Shown here in pieces: positions 62,242-64,000 of a stretch of DNA of 64,000 nt. The stretch is from Gnetum montanum. Taxonomy: Eukaryota; Streptophyta; Gnetopsida; Gnetales; Gnetaceae. The translations under genes and the position numbers were made by a program. The DNA is taken from the NCBI GenBank assembly GCA_015680685.1, contig MNCI01026298.1, positions 34,551-98,550 of the forward strand, written 5' to 3'. The notes beneath the pieces were generated by a model that worked only from the letters and a program-made list of their open reading frames with translations, did not search any database and was not told where the DNA came from. Each line of letters begins with the position of its first letter. Within the stretch, counting starts at the first letter, position 1.

Positions 62242-62436
62242 CATGTTGCCATCAAAGTCTCTCTAGCATAGTTGCTCATCTTGGTGAAGGATGAAACTGA
62301 AGTTTGAATAATAAGGATTCAAATGAACATAGATAACCTTCAGTTGTTGAGGTTTCTCATCAGCATTTCTCCTAGTCTTTTCATGTCACTTGTTAAGATC
62401 ATTAGTAGGTGAAGAATCAACCCTATGAGAAGACAT
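62242..62436 (-). pseudogene. Element D gag N-terminus
   Basis: From ATG at 62434-62436 down to 62242, with FILHQDEQL matching the gag start of B near 49360; the frame is taken up again at 42097. Confidence 0.7.
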
Positions 62437-62573
62437 TTTCAGTTTGTTCTCTTATAGCTTGTCTCAAACAAAATATTATTATTTTTCTAAGGATGATACA
62501 CTATATTTCTACAATGATCTTTGTATGATTTAAGTATCTAAAACACTTAATTCACAATAGCTAAAAGATAGAT

Positions 62574-62591
62574 TCCCCAGCAATGGTGTCA
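62574..62591 (-). other. tRNA-Asp primer binding site of D
   Basis: The minus strand reads TGACACCATTGCTGGGGA, 14 of 18 to the tRNA-Asp site form, one base from the LTR. Confidence 0.83.
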
Positions 62592-62592
62592 A

Positions 62593-63482
62593 TGATGAGA
62601 AGTGGGTATTCCCTACAACCGATCATATGTATCACAAGCAGGTATGTGTCATCTAGTTAAATTTCATGGACCCCTTCTACCTAACTAACTTATGTCCTAG
62701 ATAGTCAAACATGAGATTACAAGTCATTTTCTTCTCAATCATCACTTATGTTAATTTCATTAATATGGCTAAATGTGATTGAGGCATAAGATATTTCTAT
62801 TTATAATTTTATTATTTTTTATCTTCAAAAGGATTAGTAGAAGAAGTAATTAAAATGTTAAACTTTAACTAATTAATGAATAACTATTTTAAATGTAGAG
62901 TAATCATTCCCACTTTTCATACATATCCTAAACTTATACTAACACCATTATATTATCGAGTATTTACTACTTAGCATACCACGTATTCATTGCTGGGATT
63001 TCTAAGCATTAGTATATTATGATCAAAGTGATCATACTCACATTACTATGAAATAAAATGGTATATTATTAAGTACAAAAAAGTAAAAAACATATAAAGT
63101 AAAATGTTTATAAGTAAACTTAATGCTAATCCAAGTGCTATAGTAGAAAGAAGAAATTTCAAATTTATTTTTATCATACACCAATATTGAAGAAATTTCA
63201 AATTTATTTTTATCATGCACCAATAAAAATTTGTACAATTAATTTAATCTACATTGAATCCTATGGAAGAAAATTGCAAGGCTTTGCTATGAGAATGACC
63301 AAAGGTGCCATAAATGTAGCTTTTGTGTGCATTTATATAGGCTTCAAGAGGATATGTGCCAATGCATCCAAGGATGCATTAACATGCATGCATCAACAAG
63401 GATACATTGATGGGCATGTGTGAACATAGTCAACTTATTGAGACTTACTCACTTAGGATCTTAGAGTTTTTATGAATCATCA
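62593..63482 (-). repeat. Element D 5' LTR
   Basis: About 890 bp; on the minus strand TGATGATTCATAAA (from 63482) to TTCTCATCA. Upstream end resembles the C LTR start. TATATAAAT at about 63331-63339 is the TATA candidate, preceded by GATGCATTAACATGCATG-type words. The frames at 63038-63423 lie within it and are not genes. Confidence 0.7.
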
Positions 63483-63844
63483 TAATACTTTTATTACTCA
63501 AAAATCATCATGATCATTATCCTAGCCTTATTACAACAAAATGAGGTTAGCTAGAAGAGTACTTTTTCATCATTCACCTCTATAAAAGCTAGATATTTGA
63601 TTAATTATAGTTTCTTAAAATTATCTTTAATCATTTTTCCCATGTTTTTTTTTCTTTTTTGGTCTTCCTTTCAATGGCTTTCCTAGAATAATGATCTAGC
63701 AACTTTTGCTTATACTTTTATTATTTAGAAATGTAAAATGAATTTGGATATCATTTTTTATAATTAGTTTGATATTTATTATTAGATTAAATTGCAAAAT
63801 ATTCACTAATTTATCACAATACTCAAAGTAGAGTTAGAAACAAT
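63483..63844. other. Unassigned AT-rich flank
   Basis: No gene or repeat boundary is recognised in this stretch. Confidence 0.4.
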
Positions 63845-63910
63845 GAGGTGTTAACCTAGTGGTAAGACTCTTAAATTAAAAGTCCTAATTTGTGGCTTTG
63901 ATTTTGATAG
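63845..63910 (+). repeat. Possible SINE head (tRNA-like promoter)
   Basis: TTAACCTAGTGGTAAGACTC resembles an A box and GTGGCTTTGATTTT, 27 bases further on, a decayed B box of plant SINEs. No tail or target duplication was found. Confidence 0.25.
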
Positions 63911-63965
63911 GCATTGCTGAGTTATAATGTTCTATTTGGACTATATATCTTGGGGAATACTAATT

Positions 63966-63996
63966 GTTGGCGACCGTTTGGGACGCGACCGCCAAC
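63966..63996. repeat. GC-rich inverted and direct repeat at window end
   Basis: GTTGGCG (63966-63972) and CGCCAAC (63990-63996) are inverted copies; GCGACCG occurs twice (63970-63976 and 63985-63991). The CpG-rich composition is unlike the preceding 500 bp, so this may be the edge of another element. Confidence 0.5.
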
Positions 63997-64000
63997 GAGT

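Larger units (their letters stand above)
24881..63482 (-). mobile_element. Element D: old Athila-like host of the nest
   Basis: Its pieces run in order on the minus strand: LTR 62593-63482, primer site 62574-62591, gag start 62242-62436, gag core 40889-42097, gag end and protease 32306-34489, RT to integrase start 24881-26434. The gaps are filled by H (with B inside), E plus an LTR-like block, and C. Protein alignments to B continue directly across each gap. The 3' end is missing after the integrase zinc region. Confidence 0.82.

Noticed and set aside
62605-63423. Frames at 63038-63238 and 63187-63423 as genes
   Set aside because: They lie within the LTR of D, next to its primer site and TATA box.
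1-64000. Host genes, tRNA or rRNA genes, organelle inserts
   Set aside because: No exon-like conserved protein outside transposon families, no cloverleaf-forming tRNA sequence and no rRNA-like segment were seen on either strand.

Overview
This window looks like nuclear DNA from a land plant with a large, repeat-rich genome. It is AT-rich, and almost every recognisable stretch is a decayed LTR retrotransposon. The elements are Ty3/gypsy of the Athila/Tat type (primer site for tRNA-Asp), one Ty3/gypsy chromovirus (primer site for initiator tRNA-Met), and Ty1/copia of the SIRE/Maximus type (initiator tRNA-Met). I found no host gene, structural RNA gene, organelle DNA or CRISPR array. The species cannot be named from this sequence.

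Layout. 1-615 is the end of a minus-strand Athila-like LTR inserted in the protease of element A (616-8470, plus strand, Athila-like, truncated at both ends). A carries a 521 bp solo LTR at 2680-3200 and a second ORF (ORF2) after pol. 9590-17131 is a minus-strand SIRE-like copia element G: an ORF2-like region, pol, and the 5' LTR at 15957-17131. 17540-23695 is a minus-strand Athila element F (gag to integrase, LTRs not recognised). From 24881 to 63482 lies one old minus-strand element, D, broken apart by younger insertions: C (26440-32305), chromovirus E with an extra LTR-like block (34490-40883), and copia H (42098-62241). The 3' LTR of H is itself split by element B (48169-61575). B is the most complete element here: LTR, tRNA-Asp primer site, gag, protease, RT, RNase H, integrase, a 2.2 kb spacer, ORF2, polypurine tract, LTR. 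The last 500 bases are unassigned.

How the parts relate. A, B, C and D belong to one Athila-like lineage; their gag, protease, RT and integrase pieces align to each other. C has lost pol and kept gag, the spacer and a remnant of ORF2. H shares LTR ends with G and has also lost pol, keeping gag and ORF2. A, B and C all carry, between pol (or gag) and ORF2, a T-rich tract with AATAAA, then a block that resembles the promoter part of an LTR, then ORF2. In B and C the short motifs in that internal block match those of the element's own LTR. H, from the other superfamily, has the motif block and ORF2 as well. This repeated design, an apparent second LTR-like promoter placed in front of ORF2, is the most interesting signal in the window. 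All genes seen are broken by stops or frameshifts; gag of C is the best preserved.
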